Shown in pieces: positions 50,704-60,018 of a DNA stretch of 64,000 nt. Position 1 is the stretch's first letter. Each line of letters begins with the position of its first letter. Below the pieces are notes generated by a model. The model was not told the DNA's origin, did no database searches, and saw nothing but the letters and a program-made list of their open reading frames with translations. The DNA is from Chitinophaga sp. S165 (lineage in GTDB: Bacteria > Bacteroidota > Bacteroidia > Chitinophagales > Chitinophagaceae). The translations under genes were made by a program, and so were the position numbers. The stretch covers positions 1,131,646 through 1,195,645 of the forward strand of contig NZ_QGTG01000002.1 of assembly GCF_003182155.1 (NCBI RefSeq), in the 5' to 3' direction.

Positions 50704-51278
50704 TGTTAAAGCTACGAATGCCTTTTTGGGTGTGCGTTACGGGCACTGTCATGATTGCCTGTGAACGCCGCAGTAATGCTGTGCCGGATCATTTCGGTTA
50801 TGGCAGGCCTGCTACGGAAAAAGAGATTGCTGTGAAAGCCATTGCCATTCGTCCGGATGGTAAAGGATTACCTGCAGGTAGTGGTACAGTGCTGGATGGT
50901 GCAATTATTTATGCCGCAAAATGTGCTTCCTGTCACGGAAGTACAGGTGTAGAAGGGCCATTCAATGTATTGGTAGCGCCCGACACTGTTGGTGCGAAAC
51001 CGTTTGACCAGTCATCCAAACGTGTAAAAGCGATCGGTAATTACTGGCCGTATGCCACTACTGTCTTCGATTACGTACGTCGTGCAATGCCCTTTAATGC
51101 ACCTGGCTCTCTATCAGATAATGAAGTTTACAGCGTTACAGCCTGGCTGCTGCATGCCAACAAACTGATCGGCGCAGATGCTGTTATTAACGCGAAAACC
51201 TTACCTGGCGTCGTTATGCCGGCCAGGAAATATTATGTCACAGACAGCCGGAAAGGCGGGGACGGACCATATGAATAA
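50703..51278 (+). CDS. SoxD-like c-type cytochrome lipoprotein (sulfite dehydrogenase partner)
   Basis: A 191-residue protein with lipobox cysteine C20 (VMIAC) and one heme c motif C74-A-S-C77-H78, with a likely distal ligand M129 in RRAMPFNAPGSLSDNEVYSVTAWLL. The segments FGYGRPATEKEI, AIRPDGKGLPAGSGTV, NYWPYATTVFDYVRRAMPFNAP and KTLPGVVMPAR are those of SoxD, the cytochrome subunit of the SoxCD sulfur/sulfite dehydrogenase. Known SoxD proteins have two heme domains in some species; this one has a single domain. It should accept electrons from the SoxC-like enzyme encoded next and is anchored by lipid, unlike the usual soluble form. Confidence 0.9.
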   Translation: MLKLRMPFWVCVTGTVMIACERRSNAVPDHFGYGRPATEKEIAVKAIAIRPDGKGLPAGSGTVLDGAIIYAAKCASCHGSTGVEGPFNVLVAPDTVGAKPFDQSSKRVKAIGNYWPYATTVFDYVRRAMPFNAPGSLSDNEVYSVTAWLLHANKLIGADAVINAKTLPGVVMPARKYYVTDSRKGGDGPYE

Positions 51279-51322
51279 ACATATGTGTCATAATTAAACT
51301 GTAATTCATAATTGAACTTAAT

Positions 51323-52540
51323 ATGAGTCAAAAGATGACGCGTCGTCGCCTTTTGCTGGGAGGTGCTGCCACAGCTGCTGTGGCACTGGTAAAGTCATCT
51401 TTCGGCAAAGTGGTGCAGACAGGTATTCCTGAAGCGGCTCTCGATCCTACTAAACAGGTCGGGCCGTTGCCTGGTGTATTAGGTACAAGATCTCCATTCG
51501 AACATCCGCAAAGAAAGCCTTCCCTCACTTCTTCACAGACGCCGTTACAGGATCTGTACGGTATGATCACACCGTCAGATCTTCACTTCGAACGTCATCA
51601 TGCCGGCGTGCCTGCTATTGATCCTCATACCTATGAATTGATGATACATGGAATGGTAGATAAGCCGACTGTCTTTTCCCTGGCCGATCTGAAGCGTTTC
51701 CCATCAGTATCACGCATCTGTTTTATTGAATGTTCAGGAAACTTCAGGAAGCCCGATAAAGAGAATATTACGCCGCAGGACATCTGCGGATTAACCAGTC
51801 AGAGTGAATGGACCGGTGTGATGTTATCTACACTGTTCAGGGAAGTAGGCGTTAATCCTAAAGCTACCTGGTTTCTCGCGGAAGGCTCGGACGCGGCAGT
51901 AATGACACGTAGCATTCCCGTCAGTAAAGGTTGGGAAGATGCTATGATCGTTTATGCACAAAATGGGGAAGCCATTCGCCCCCAGCAAGGATACCCGGCA
52001 AGGCTGCTGCTGCCGGGCTGGGAAGGCAACACCAGTATAAAATGGTTGCGTCGCATTGAATTGTCCGACGGCCCCTTTATGACAAGAGAAGAGACTTCCA
52101 AATACACAGAACCTGTAAAAGATGGCAAGATCCGGCAGTTCAGCTTTACAATGGACGCCCGCTCTATTATCACTTATCCTGCTTATCCCGCACAGCTGCA
52201 GAAGGGCTGGGTGGAAATAAGAGGGCTTGCCTGGAGCGGACGCGGTAAGGTCCGCCAGGTGGAAGTAAGCACCGATGCCGGCAAAACATGGAATGCCGCA
52301 CGCCTGCAGGAACCTGTACTTGACAAGGCACATACTTATTTCAGATACTTATGGCAATGGAACGGAGATACTACGGCTATTATGAGCCGTGCCATAGATG
52401 AAACAGGCTATATACAACCATCACTTGAACAATTGATCACTGCACGCGGTCCGGGTACCGGATATCATCTGAACCCTGTTACAGCCTGGCTGATAAAACG
52501 GGACGGGCAGGTAGTGTATAGTCCGGAGAAATGGAAATAA
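51323..52540 (+). CDS. SoxC-like molybdopterin sulfite/sulfane dehydrogenase
   Basis: A 405-residue enzyme with a twin-arginine signal (MTRRRLLLGGAATAAVA), so it is exported folded with its molybdenum cofactor. The Mo ligand is C137 in ICFIECSGNFRK. The oxidoreductase molybdopterin domain (res ~95-285; GVPAIDPHTYELMIHGMV, GYPARLLLPGWEGNTSIKWLRRI) is followed by the dimerisation domain (res ~290-400; WVEIRGLAWSGRGKVRQVEVSTDAGKTW). This is the SoxC layout. Together with the cytochrome it should oxidise sulfite or protein-bound sulfane sulfur; no SoxXA, SoxYZ or SoxB is in the window, so free sulfite or an organosulfur product is the more likely substrate (inference). Confidence 0.93.
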   Translation: MSQKMTRRRLLLGGAATAAVALVKSSFGKVVQTGIPEAALDPTKQVGPLPGVLGTRSPFEHPQRKPSLTSSQTPLQDLYGMITPSDLHFERHHAGVPAIDPHTYELMIHGMVDKPTVFSLADLKRFPSVSRICFIECSGNFRKPDKENITPQDICGLTSQSEWTGVMLSTLFREVGVNPKATWFLAEGSDAAVMTRSIPVSKGWEDAMIVYAQNGEAIRPQQGYPARLLLPGWEGNTSIKWLRRIELSDGPFMTREETSKYTEPVKDGKIRQFSFTMDARSIITYPAYPAQLQKGWVEIRGLAWSGRGKVRQVEVSTDAGKTWNAARLQEPVLDKAHTYFRYLWQWNGDTTAIMSRAIDETGYIQPSLEQLITARGPGTGYHLNPVTAWLIKRDGQVVYSPEKWK

Positions 52541-52568
52541 AGTAACCAATATAAAACCAATCAGCTAT

Positions 52569-55500
52569 ATGTCATTCTTTGATTATGGGCATGCTCCTGT
52601 GATACGCAGGCTTGCAAGAAATGCGGGTTTCCTGCTTATTCCCGCCGTACTGGGAAGCCCGGAAGTTTGGGGTGCAGTGCTGCCTGCCGCCAGTAAACAT
52701 GCCGTTGCCAGTAAGCTACGGGCAGATGTTCCTGTAAAGGGAAAGGTAACAGATACAAACGGTCAGCAGCTGCCGGGTGTAAGCGTAGTAGTGAAAGGTT
52801 CCAAACGTGGTGCACTCACCCGTATAGATGGTTCTTTCGAATTAAATGCCCCTACTGATGCCGTGCTTATTTTTACCTATCTAGGCTATAAGCCGCAGGA
52901 GGTGAAAGTAAGTGCCAATCCGCAGCTGAATATCAAACTGGAGATAGACGATAAGAAACTAAGTGAAGTAGTGATCGTAGGTTATGGTACACAGGAGCGC
53001 CGTAACCTGACCAGCTCCGTATCTACAATCAATACCGCTGAAACCAAGACTGTACCCGTGGCTGGCTTTGATGCGCAGCTACAGGGAAAGGCAGCAGGTT
53101 TACAGATCAACTCCAACACAGGTGTACCTGGTGATGGCGTCTTTGTACGTGTGCGCGGTACCACTTCCATCAATGCCGGCAATGATCCTTTGTATGTTGT
53201 AGATGGCGTGTTCGTAAACAACACCAGTCTGCAAACTGTCAGCACAGGCGGCCGCGCTACCTCTCCTATTGCCGATATTAACCCGTCCGACATTGCCAGC
53301 ATAGAAGTATTGAAAGATGCAAGCGCCACTGCTATTTACGGTTCCCGTGGTGCAAACGGTGTGGTGATCGTTACTACTAAACGTGGTAACTATGGCGAAC
53401 GCACTAAGGTGAATCTGAACGTATCACATGGTTTTGCAAAAGCACCGAAACTATGGGACTTAACTACAGGCCCTGAACATGCAACCCTGATCAATGAATT
53501 CTGGATCAACAGTGGGATAGACAATCCTGCACTGAACCAGACATTTGCCAACAGGCCTTTCAGACCAGTGTCTGAAGGTGGCCGTGGACTACCGGAAGAA
53601 CAAAAGACCTACGACAGACTGGGTGAACTTTTCCGTACAGGCCAGCTGGCCAACTATGATGTATCAGTTAATGGTGGTTCAGAGAAAACGAAATTCTACA
53701 TAGGCGCCGGTTACACAAAACAGGAAGCCAATATCCATCCTGTCTTCTTCGAACGGGCCAGTTTGAAACTGAATGTGGACCATAAGATCAGTGACAGGGT
53801 ACAGATAGGTGTAAGCAATGGTATCACACGCTCCAACAGGAACCAGGCACGTGCCGGTGACGGTCCGCAGGGAGGTCTGCTGCAAACAGCATTGCATACA
53901 CCGACCTACTTGCCGGAAACAAATCCTGATGGCACACCTGCCCGGTATGCCGGGTTTGACAACCTGCAGGTATTGCTGAATAACTATGATGTACACACTA
54001 TCAGCTTAAGGTATATCGGTAATGTGTATGCAGAGGCTGAAATACTGAAAGATCTGAAGTTCCGCACCAGCTGGAGTGTTGACTATAATAACTATGATGA
54101 GTCAGAATACTGGAACGATAAGACACAACTTGGCGCTGCACCTACAAATGGTTTAGCAACATCTTCCATTACACAGAACAGCACCTGGATCAATGAACAG
54201 ACATTGTCTTACCGGAAGAAGCTGGGCCGCGGACATACATTCGGCGCTGTAGTAGGTAATACTATCCAGCAGAATACACTGGAGAGGACTTTCGCTCAAG
54301 GCACCGGTTTCCCGAATAATGCCTATAAGGATATTTCCTCTGCGTCTACCCGTACTGCCGGGCAAACCTGGACACAGGGTACACTCGCCTCTTTCTTTTC
54401 CCGTGTTGATTACAACTACGACAGCAAGTACTACCTGGAACTGAGCGTTCGTGCAGATGGTTCTTCCCGCTTCGGCAGTAATCACCGCTGGGGTTATTTC
54501 CCCGCTGTTGGTGCTGCATGGCGTTTGAAAGAAGAACAGTTCCTGAAAGACGTACAATTCCTCAGTGACCTGAAGTTAAGGGCCAGCTATGGCGTGACCG
54601 GTAATCAGAGCGGTATCAATGACTATGCAGCCCGTGGTTTATGGACAGGCGCCAGCGGTTATCCTGATACAGAAAGCGGTGGAGATAAAGCTGCGACCGC
54701 TCCTTTACAGCTGGCCAATCCTGACCTGCGCTGGGAGAAAACGACACAAACTAACCTGGGTGTAGACGTGGGTTTCCTGGATGGACGTGTTTCATTGGAA
54801 GCAAATATTTACTCCAAGAAAACGACTGATGTGCTGTTACAATTACCAGTGCCTTCCAATACCGGATATACAACATACTATTCCAATGCCGGAGAGATCA
54901 GCAATAAAGGATATGAGGTGGCTATCCGTTCTGAGAATATCAAACGTGGAAGTTTCACCTGGAATACATCCTTCAGCATTTCCGGTAATGTGAACAAGAT
55001 AGAAAAACTGCCGGTGCCAATTACACAATACAACCGCGACTGGGTAAGGATGCAGCAGGGATATTCCATGTACTCCTTCTGGATGTACAAACAGCTGTAT
55101 GTAGATCCGAAAACAGGTAATGCCGTGTTTGAAGATGTAAACGACGATGGTAACATCACGGTGGCCGACAGGCAGATCGTAGGAAATGCCCTGCCTAAGT
55201 TCTTCGGCGGTATTAATAACAGTTTCTCCTGGAAGTCGTTCGATGCCGCAGTACAGTTCAACTACCAGTATGGCAACAAGGTATTAAACCTGAACCGCTT
55301 CTTTGGCGAAGGTGGCGGTACCCGCGATGCGAACAGGGTATTGTTTGCCAGTCAGCTGAAACGCTGGCAGAAAGAAGGAGATGTCACCGACGTACCACGC
55401 CTGACCAAAGTAGGCAACAATTATACGCTGGAACAGAACAGCCGTTTCATTGAGAATGGTTCCTTTTTGCGTTTACAGTCGCTGACCCTGGGTTATACAC

Positions 55501-55700
55501 TGCCTAAGTCGCTGACCAGCCGCTGGCATGTGGATGCATTGCGCGTCTACTTTGCCGGAAACAATCTGTGGCTGCTGACGAAATATACCGGCCCGGACCC
55601 TGAAGCAAACGTAACTGCTACGCAGACAGTACAGGGTGTTGACCTGGGTACGCCGCCACAATCGCGTACGCTGCAGTTTGGCTTGAATGTGACATTATAG
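52569..55700 (+). CDS. SusC/RagA-family TonB-dependent receptor of the Sox locus
   Basis: A 1043-residue outer-membrane importer without an STN domain: N-terminal signal (about 15-38), CarboxypepD_reg-like domain (res ~56-130; GKVTDTNGQQLPGVSVVVKGSKRGALTRIDG), plug with the SEVVIVGYGTQERRNLTSSV box and the AIYGSRGANGVVIVTTKRG signature, and a barrel ending RTLQFGLNVTL. It lies 28 nt after the soxC-like gene and 9 nt before the SusD gene. Its ligand is unknown; the surrounding genes suggest a sulfur-containing compound rather than a plain glycan. Confidence 0.95.
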   Translation: MSFFDYGHAPVIRRLARNAGFLLIPAVLGSPEVWGAVLPAASKHAVASKLRADVPVKGKVTDTNGQQLPGVSVVVKGSKRGALTRIDGSFELNAPTDAVLIFTYLGYKPQEVKVSANPQLNIKLEIDDKKLSEVVIVGYGTQERRNLTSSVSTINTAETKTVPVAGFDAQLQGKAAGLQINSNTGVPGDGVFVRVRGTTSINAGNDPLYVVDGVFVNNTSLQTVSTGGRATSPIADINPSDIASIEVLKDASATAIYGSRGANGVVIVTTKRGNYGERTKVNLNVSHGFAKAPKLWDLTTGPEHATLINEFWINSGIDNPALNQTFANRPFRPVSEGGRGLPEEQKTYDRLGELFRTGQLANYDVSVNGGSEKTKFYIGAGYTKQEANIHPVFFERASLKLNVDHKISDRVQIGVSNGITRSNRNQARAGDGPQGGLLQTALHTPTYLPETNPDGTPARYAGFDNLQVLLNNYDVHTISLRYIGNVYAEAEILKDLKFRTSWSVDYNNYDESEYWNDKTQLGAAPTNGLATSSITQNSTWINEQTLSYRKKLGRGHTFGAVVGNTIQQNTLERTFAQGTGFPNNAYKDISSASTRTAGQTWTQGTLASFFSRVDYNYDSKYYLELSVRADGSSRFGSNHRWGYFPAVGAAWRLKEEQFLKDVQFLSDLKLRASYGVTGNQSGINDYAARGLWTGASGYPDTESGGDKAATAPLQLANPDLRWEKTTQTNLGVDVGFLDGRVSLEANIYSKKTTDVLLQLPVPSNTGYTTYYSNAGEISNKGYEVAIRSENIKRGSFTWNTSFSISGNVNKIEKLPVPITQYNRDWVRMQQGYSMYSFWMYKQLYVDPKTGNAVFEDVNDDGNITVADRQIVGNALPKFFGGINNSFSWKSFDAAVQFNYQYGNKVLNLNRFFGEGGGTRDANRVLFASQLKRWQKEGDVTDVPRLTKVGNNYTLEQNSRFIENGSFLRLQSLTLGYTLPKSLTSRWHVDALRVYFAGNNLWLLTKYTGPDPEANVTATQTVQGVDLGTPPQSRTLQFGLNVTL

Positions 55701-55709
55701 GAATACTTA

Positions 55710-57053
55710 ATGAAGAAGATCATGAAATCACTCATCCGCATATTACCACTTGTATTATTGCTCGCATCCTGCAAGGACTTCCTGGATGTGGAGCCCCGCG
55801 ACTCCGTTTCGGACGATGCAACTATTGTTGACGAAGCATCCGCACAAACAGCTGTAAGAGGCGTTTACCGTGAACTGGGAGATGATGCTTATTACGGTGC
55901 CCTCTTTCAGACCATCGGTTATTTGTCAGGTGATAACATCCAATGGACAGGATCGCAGTCGGTGATACAGCAATTCATCACGCATAGCGTGAAAGCTGAT
56001 AACACGAACGTAGCTACTGTATGGGCCGGGATCTATTCCACCATTAACAGGGCTAACCAGGTGATCGATAAAGTGCCTGGTGTGACAGATGCGACCTTTA
56101 CACAGGAAGAGAAGAACGCATTGGTGGGCGAGGCTTATTTCATACGCGCCCTGGCATACTTTGACCTGGCCCGCACCTGGGGCGGCGTACAGCTAGTATT
56201 AAAGGCGACCACAAACATCAACGATACCAAAGGTTTGAAACGTAGTACGCTGGAGCAGACCTATGCCCAGGTGCTGAGCGATCTGCAAACGGCAGAACCG
56301 CTGTTACCGGAAACGACTAACCGCTACCGTGCCACCCGTAAAACAGTATGGGCATTATTAGCCCGTTTTTACCTCTATCAGGAGAATTGGCCCCAGGCTG
56401 AGGTCTATGCCTCAAAACTGATAGGAGACGCCGAATATCGCCTTATAAAGCCATATAGCGCCTTCTTTGCCAACAACGTGGTGGCAACCGATGAATCCAT
56501 CTTCGAAATATCCTACAGTGCCAACAACACTAACGCACACCGTGGCTACTGGCAACCGCCTGCTAATGGCGGTACCCGCCAATGGGCGCCTAACGACGCA
56601 TTCATTGCCCTGGTGAATGATCCGGCTGTTGGCGGTAACCGTAACGCCGCAGTAGCTATTACCAACCAGGGATTATGGTACGGGAACTTCTACTACCGCA
56701 GTCCCGCTACAGATCCTACCTATGTGCTCCGTATTGCAGAACAGTACCTCATCCGTGCAGAAGCGCGGGCAAAACAAAGCAACCTGGAAGGAGCGCTGAC
56801 CGACCTGGACGCAGTTCGCGACAGGGCGGGACTGACAGCAAGCACGGCTACCTCTCAGGGGGATATCCTGTTGGCTGTCGAAAATGAAAGAAGGCTGGAA
56901 TTTGCTTTCGAACCGCATCGTTGGTATGACCTGGTGAGAACAGACCGCGCAGCAGCGGTACTGGGATTAACAGACGAGCGCAGGTACGTAATGCCTATCC
57001 CCGCGATAGAACTGAGTGCAGATGGAGCACTGGAGCCTAATCCCGGTTATTAA
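55710..57053 (+). CDS. SusD/RagB family lipoprotein of the Sox locus
   Basis: A 447-residue lipoprotein with lipobox cysteine C21 (LLLASC). It shows SusD helices (GEAYFIRALAYFDLARTWGGVQLV), the EQYLIRAEARAKQSNLEGALTDLDAVRDRAG repeat helix and the C-terminal ENERRLEFAFEPHRWYDLVRT motif. It is shorter than the GH43-locus SusD and belongs to the RagB-like group. It should form the lid of the SusC channel encoded just upstream and bind the same ligand. Confidence 0.95.
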   Translation: MKKIMKSLIRILPLVLLLASCKDFLDVEPRDSVSDDATIVDEASAQTAVRGVYRELGDDAYYGALFQTIGYLSGDNIQWTGSQSVIQQFITHSVKADNTNVATVWAGIYSTINRANQVIDKVPGVTDATFTQEEKNALVGEAYFIRALAYFDLARTWGGVQLVLKATTNINDTKGLKRSTLEQTYAQVLSDLQTAEPLLPETTNRYRATRKTVWALLARFYLYQENWPQAEVYASKLIGDAEYRLIKPYSAFFANNVVATDESIFEISYSANNTNAHRGYWQPPANGGTRQWAPNDAFIALVNDPAVGGNRNAAVAITNQGLWYGNFYYRSPATDPTYVLRIAEQYLIRAEARAKQSNLEGALTDLDAVRDRAGLTASTATSQGDILLAVENERRLEFAFEPHRWYDLVRTDRAAAVLGLTDERRYVMPIPAIELSADGALEPNPGY

Positions 57054-57089
57054 TCGCTATCCGATCTTTCACACATAAACATTGCAGGT

Positions 57090-58436
57090 ATGACACATCC
57101 GGCAAACCTATTACCACCACGGGAGTGGAAAGCATCCTGGAAGGTCCTTTTCCGCTTCTTTTTCATCTATTTCGTTCTCCAGTGTGTTCCGCTGGACTGG
57201 AAGTATTACAGTACCTTGCTCCGTATTCAGTGGGGGGCACTGGGCTTTAAAGACATTTTTTATCTGGCCCGGTATACGCCGAAGTCCCTTCCGTCAGATA
57301 GTCCCTTCGGCGGATTTGCAGACTGGGGCGTTATTGCTTTCATAGCGCTGACCGGTACACTGGTATGGACCTACCTGGACAAGCAACGGAAAGAGTACAA
57401 TCAGTTGTATTACTGGTTACGGGCGATTGTCAGGTACCGGCTAGCCATCGGTGTTATTGCATACGGGCTGCTGAAATTGTTCCCACAGCAGTTGCCATAT
57501 CCGAGCATCAGCCAGCTCAATACTCCATATGGCGACCTGTCGGCCTGGAAGATCTTCGCGATGAGCACAGGAGTAGTACCTTCTATGGAAACCTTCCTCG
57601 GGCTTGTTGAAACTGTTGCAGGGCTTCTGTTGTTCAGCAGGCGAACGGCTACTATCGGAGCAGGCATCATCATTACATTTACTGGCAATGTATTTATGTC
57701 CAATCTCGCTTATGAAGGAGGAGAATATACGTACAGCTTCTACCTGGTGATATTGGCGCTGTTCTTACTGGCATACGATGCAATACGCATTATTAGTCTG
57801 TTGACGCTGGAACAGCCCACAGCTCCCAATACCGTACGGCTTCAGCTTGTTAAGCCCTGGCACCGCAGTGCAAGGATCGTATTGAAGTCGTTGTTCATCT
57901 TTTTCTTTGTCGGGCTGTATGGATATAAGACCTATGCCAGCTATAAACATAATGGTTATCAGTACCCTCAAACACCCGGATTGGCGGATGCAGCCGGTAT
58001 TTACAATGTGTCGGAGTTCCGTATTAATAACCAGGAACTGCCTTACTCACTGACAGACAGCGTGCGGTGGAAAGACGTTGTGTTTGAGAAATGGGCTACA
58101 CTCAGCATTCGGTCTAGCCGTTATGTGCATCCTGATCTGGCCAATACGGAAGAGATATATGCAGAAGACCCGGCCAGGAACTATGAGCTGACAGGCGCTG
58201 TGAGCAGGCATTACTTCACCTATGGTATAGATGAATCCCGGCAGGTGCTTTTCCTGCAGAATAAGAATAAATATCATCAGCAGGAAAAACTGGTGCTGCA
58301 TTACACAAGGCCTGACAGCAGCCGTATCATTCTTTCGGGCATTAACGAAAAGAAGGATTCCGTGTATGTAGTGCTGGATAAGATCAATAAGAAATATCCG
58401 ATGATCGAAGGCCGCCGTAAACCTCTTAAACTCTAA
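57090..58436 (+). CDS. DoxX-like membrane protein, copy 1
   Basis: A 448-residue protein with a DoxX-type core of four or more membrane segments (about 22-40, 70-92, 108-128, 150-260) and a C-terminal part that is soluble. The shared core with the next gene is YYWLRAIVRYRLAIGVIAYG followed by KLFPQQLPYPSISQL, and the tail contains GIYNVSEFRINNQELPYS and WKDVVFEKWATLSI. DoxX/DoxD relatives include the thiosulfate:quinone oxidoreductase subunits of some archaea and many uncharacterised proteins. Placement after SoxC/SoxD and SusC/SusD suggests electron transfer or membrane attachment in sulfur oxidation (inference). Confidence 0.8.
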   Translation: MTHPANLLPPREWKASWKVLFRFFFIYFVLQCVPLDWKYYSTLLRIQWGALGFKDIFYLARYTPKSLPSDSPFGGFADWGVIAFIALTGTLVWTYLDKQRKEYNQLYYWLRAIVRYRLAIGVIAYGLLKLFPQQLPYPSISQLNTPYGDLSAWKIFAMSTGVVPSMETFLGLVETVAGLLLFSRRTATIGAGIIITFTGNVFMSNLAYEGGEYTYSFYLVILALFLLAYDAIRIISLLTLEQPTAPNTVRLQLVKPWHRSARIVLKSLFIFFFVGLYGYKTYASYKHNGYQYPQTPGLADAAGIYNVSEFRINNQELPYSLTDSVRWKDVVFEKWATLSIRSSRYVHPDLANTEEIYAEDPARNYELTGAVSRHYFTYGIDESRQVLFLQNKNKYHQQEKLVLHYTRPDSSRIILSGINEKKDSVYVVLDKINKKYPMIEGRRKPLKL

Positions 58437-58446
58437 AACTAACGTT

Positions 58447-59931
58447 ATGTCTGATATAGCCAATTCACCCGCTATAGAGCAGGTAGCGCCCATAGCGGCA
58501 GATACTGAAAGCCAGACTGTTGCTGCACCCGCAAAGCCCTGGAAGGAGTATCAAAAGTGGGCATTCCGCATTGCTTTTATCTTTTTTGTGATCATGAGTA
58601 TTCCGCTCAGCTGGAACTGGTACACCCACCTTTTCACAATGGACTGGGTGCATCTGAAATACCGTGATGTATATGATATAGCGCGATTCCAGCCTAATCT
58701 CTGGAACGTCAATTCAGAGAGCGGTCGCTGGGGAATAGCCAGCTTTGCCAGCTGGTTAGCAGCGTTGGGTATAGGTGTGATAGGTGCTGTGATATGGAGC
58801 CTTTTTGACCGTAAAAGACAGGAGTATAACCTGCTGTATTATTGGTTACGGGTGATTGTAAGGTACCGTGCAGGGATAGGTATTATCGGGTTCGGGTATA
58901 CCAAGTTGTTCCCCGTACAGATGCCTTATCCGTCTATCTCTAACCTGCATACTAATTTCGGCGACTTTACAGCGCAGAAGATCTACTGGTTATCAATCGG
59001 TATTGTGCCCTGGTACCAGGTATTTGCAGGCATTGTGGAAGTAGGTGCAGGTATCCTGTTGTTCTTCCGTGGTACGGCTGCAATCGGAGCTGTACTGCTG
59101 GCAGGCGCGTTGTTCAATATTACATTCGTGAATCTGGCGTATGATGGCGGCGTACATGTGTATGCAGCATACTTTGTATTGCTCGGAGCATTTGTACTGG
59201 CATATGATGTTCCAAAGATTTACAACCTGTTAGTATTGGAACGTTATACTGTGCCGGTGCATTACTATCCTTCCTTCGATGAAAAATGGAAGAAGTATGG
59301 ACGTCTTGCATTGAAAGCAGGGACCTTTGTTTTGTTTGTGTTCATACTGTTCTACCTGCAGATGTGGAACTACCTGTATGACCCATATAAACAACCTGTG
59401 AACAAAGGATTAGCGGGTACGAAAGGTTTTTATAACGTGACTGAATTCAGGTTGAATAACCAGGTGATCCCTTATTCACCGCTGGACACTGTGCGCTGGC
59501 AGAATGTGACCTTTGAAAAATGGTCGAGCATCACTTACCAGGTGAACAAACCAGTATGGCTGGACCTGAGTAATGGTGGCGGATCTCCGAAGAACGACGT
59601 GGACCGTAACTTTGAACTGGCAGGCGTAGCTGGTGGAAGAAGGTTCTTCTATTATGACGCTGATACTGCAAAACAGGAACTATCTCTAAGGGATAAGAAC
59701 AGGAGTGCGGCGAACCAGGGGCGTGAACGGCAGCGACGGAATGCAACAGACCGTCCCAATACAGCAAAGAAGAAAGATCCTCCTTTTGTTTTACACTATG
59801 AAAGACCCAGTGATACGCGGATCATTCTTTATGGATTGAACGAGAATAAAGATTCGATTTACGTAATTTTGGATAAGGTAGATAAACAATACCTGCTTTC
59901 GCCGAGCAAGCTGGAAGCGGGACAGTACTAA
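58447..59931 (+). CDS. DoxX-like membrane protein, copy 2
   Basis: A 494-residue paralogue of the preceding gene, 10 nt downstream. The core is similar (YYWLRVIVRYRAGIGIIGFG, KLFPVQMPYPSISNL, NLAYDGGVHVYAAYFVLLGAFVLAYDV), and the tail repeats KGFYNVTEFRLNNQVIPYS and WQNVTFEKWSSITY. It has an extra N-terminal part rich in Ala and Pro (res 1-35) and, near the C-terminus, a basic Arg/Asn-rich insert (res ~415-440). The two probably arose by tandem duplication and may work as a heterodimer. Function unproven. Confidence 0.8.
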   Translation: MSDIANSPAIEQVAPIAADTESQTVAAPAKPWKEYQKWAFRIAFIFFVIMSIPLSWNWYTHLFTMDWVHLKYRDVYDIARFQPNLWNVNSESGRWGIASFASWLAALGIGVIGAVIWSLFDRKRQEYNLLYYWLRVIVRYRAGIGIIGFGYTKLFPVQMPYPSISNLHTNFGDFTAQKIYWLSIGIVPWYQVFAGIVEVGAGILLFFRGTAAIGAVLLAGALFNITFVNLAYDGGVHVYAAYFVLLGAFVLAYDVPKIYNLLVLERYTVPVHYYPSFDEKWKKYGRLALKAGTFVLFVFILFYLQMWNYLYDPYKQPVNKGLAGTKGFYNVTEFRLNNQVIPYSPLDTVRWQNVTFEKWSSITYQVNKPVWLDLSNGGGSPKNDVDRNFELAGVAGGRRFFYYDADTAKQELSLRDKNRSAANQGRERQRRNATDRPNTAKKKDPPFVLHYERPSDTRIILYGLNENKDSIYVILDKVDKQYLLSPSKLEAGQY

Positions 59932-59939
59932 AATATTTA

Positions 59940-60001
59940 ATCAGGGACTAAAGGAGCGGGGCGGATGTGTGTACATCATTCCTGGTTGTTTAGTCCCTGA
60001 T
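59940..60001. repeat. Long-range inverted repeat between DoxX copy 2 and the FAD oxidoreductase
   Basis: ATCAGGGACTAAA (59940-59952) and TTTAGTCCCTGAT (59989-60001) are perfect 13-bp arms 36 nt apart. No T run follows, so it is not a standard terminator; it could be a regulatory hairpin in the mRNA or a footprint of a small rearrangement. Confidence 0.8.
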
Positions 60002-60018
60002 GTTCAATTGAAGCCCAC

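Noticed and set aside
51824..52333. A 169-codon open frame on the minus strand
   Set aside because: It is antisense to the soxC-like gene, whose protein is full length and conserved in motif content.
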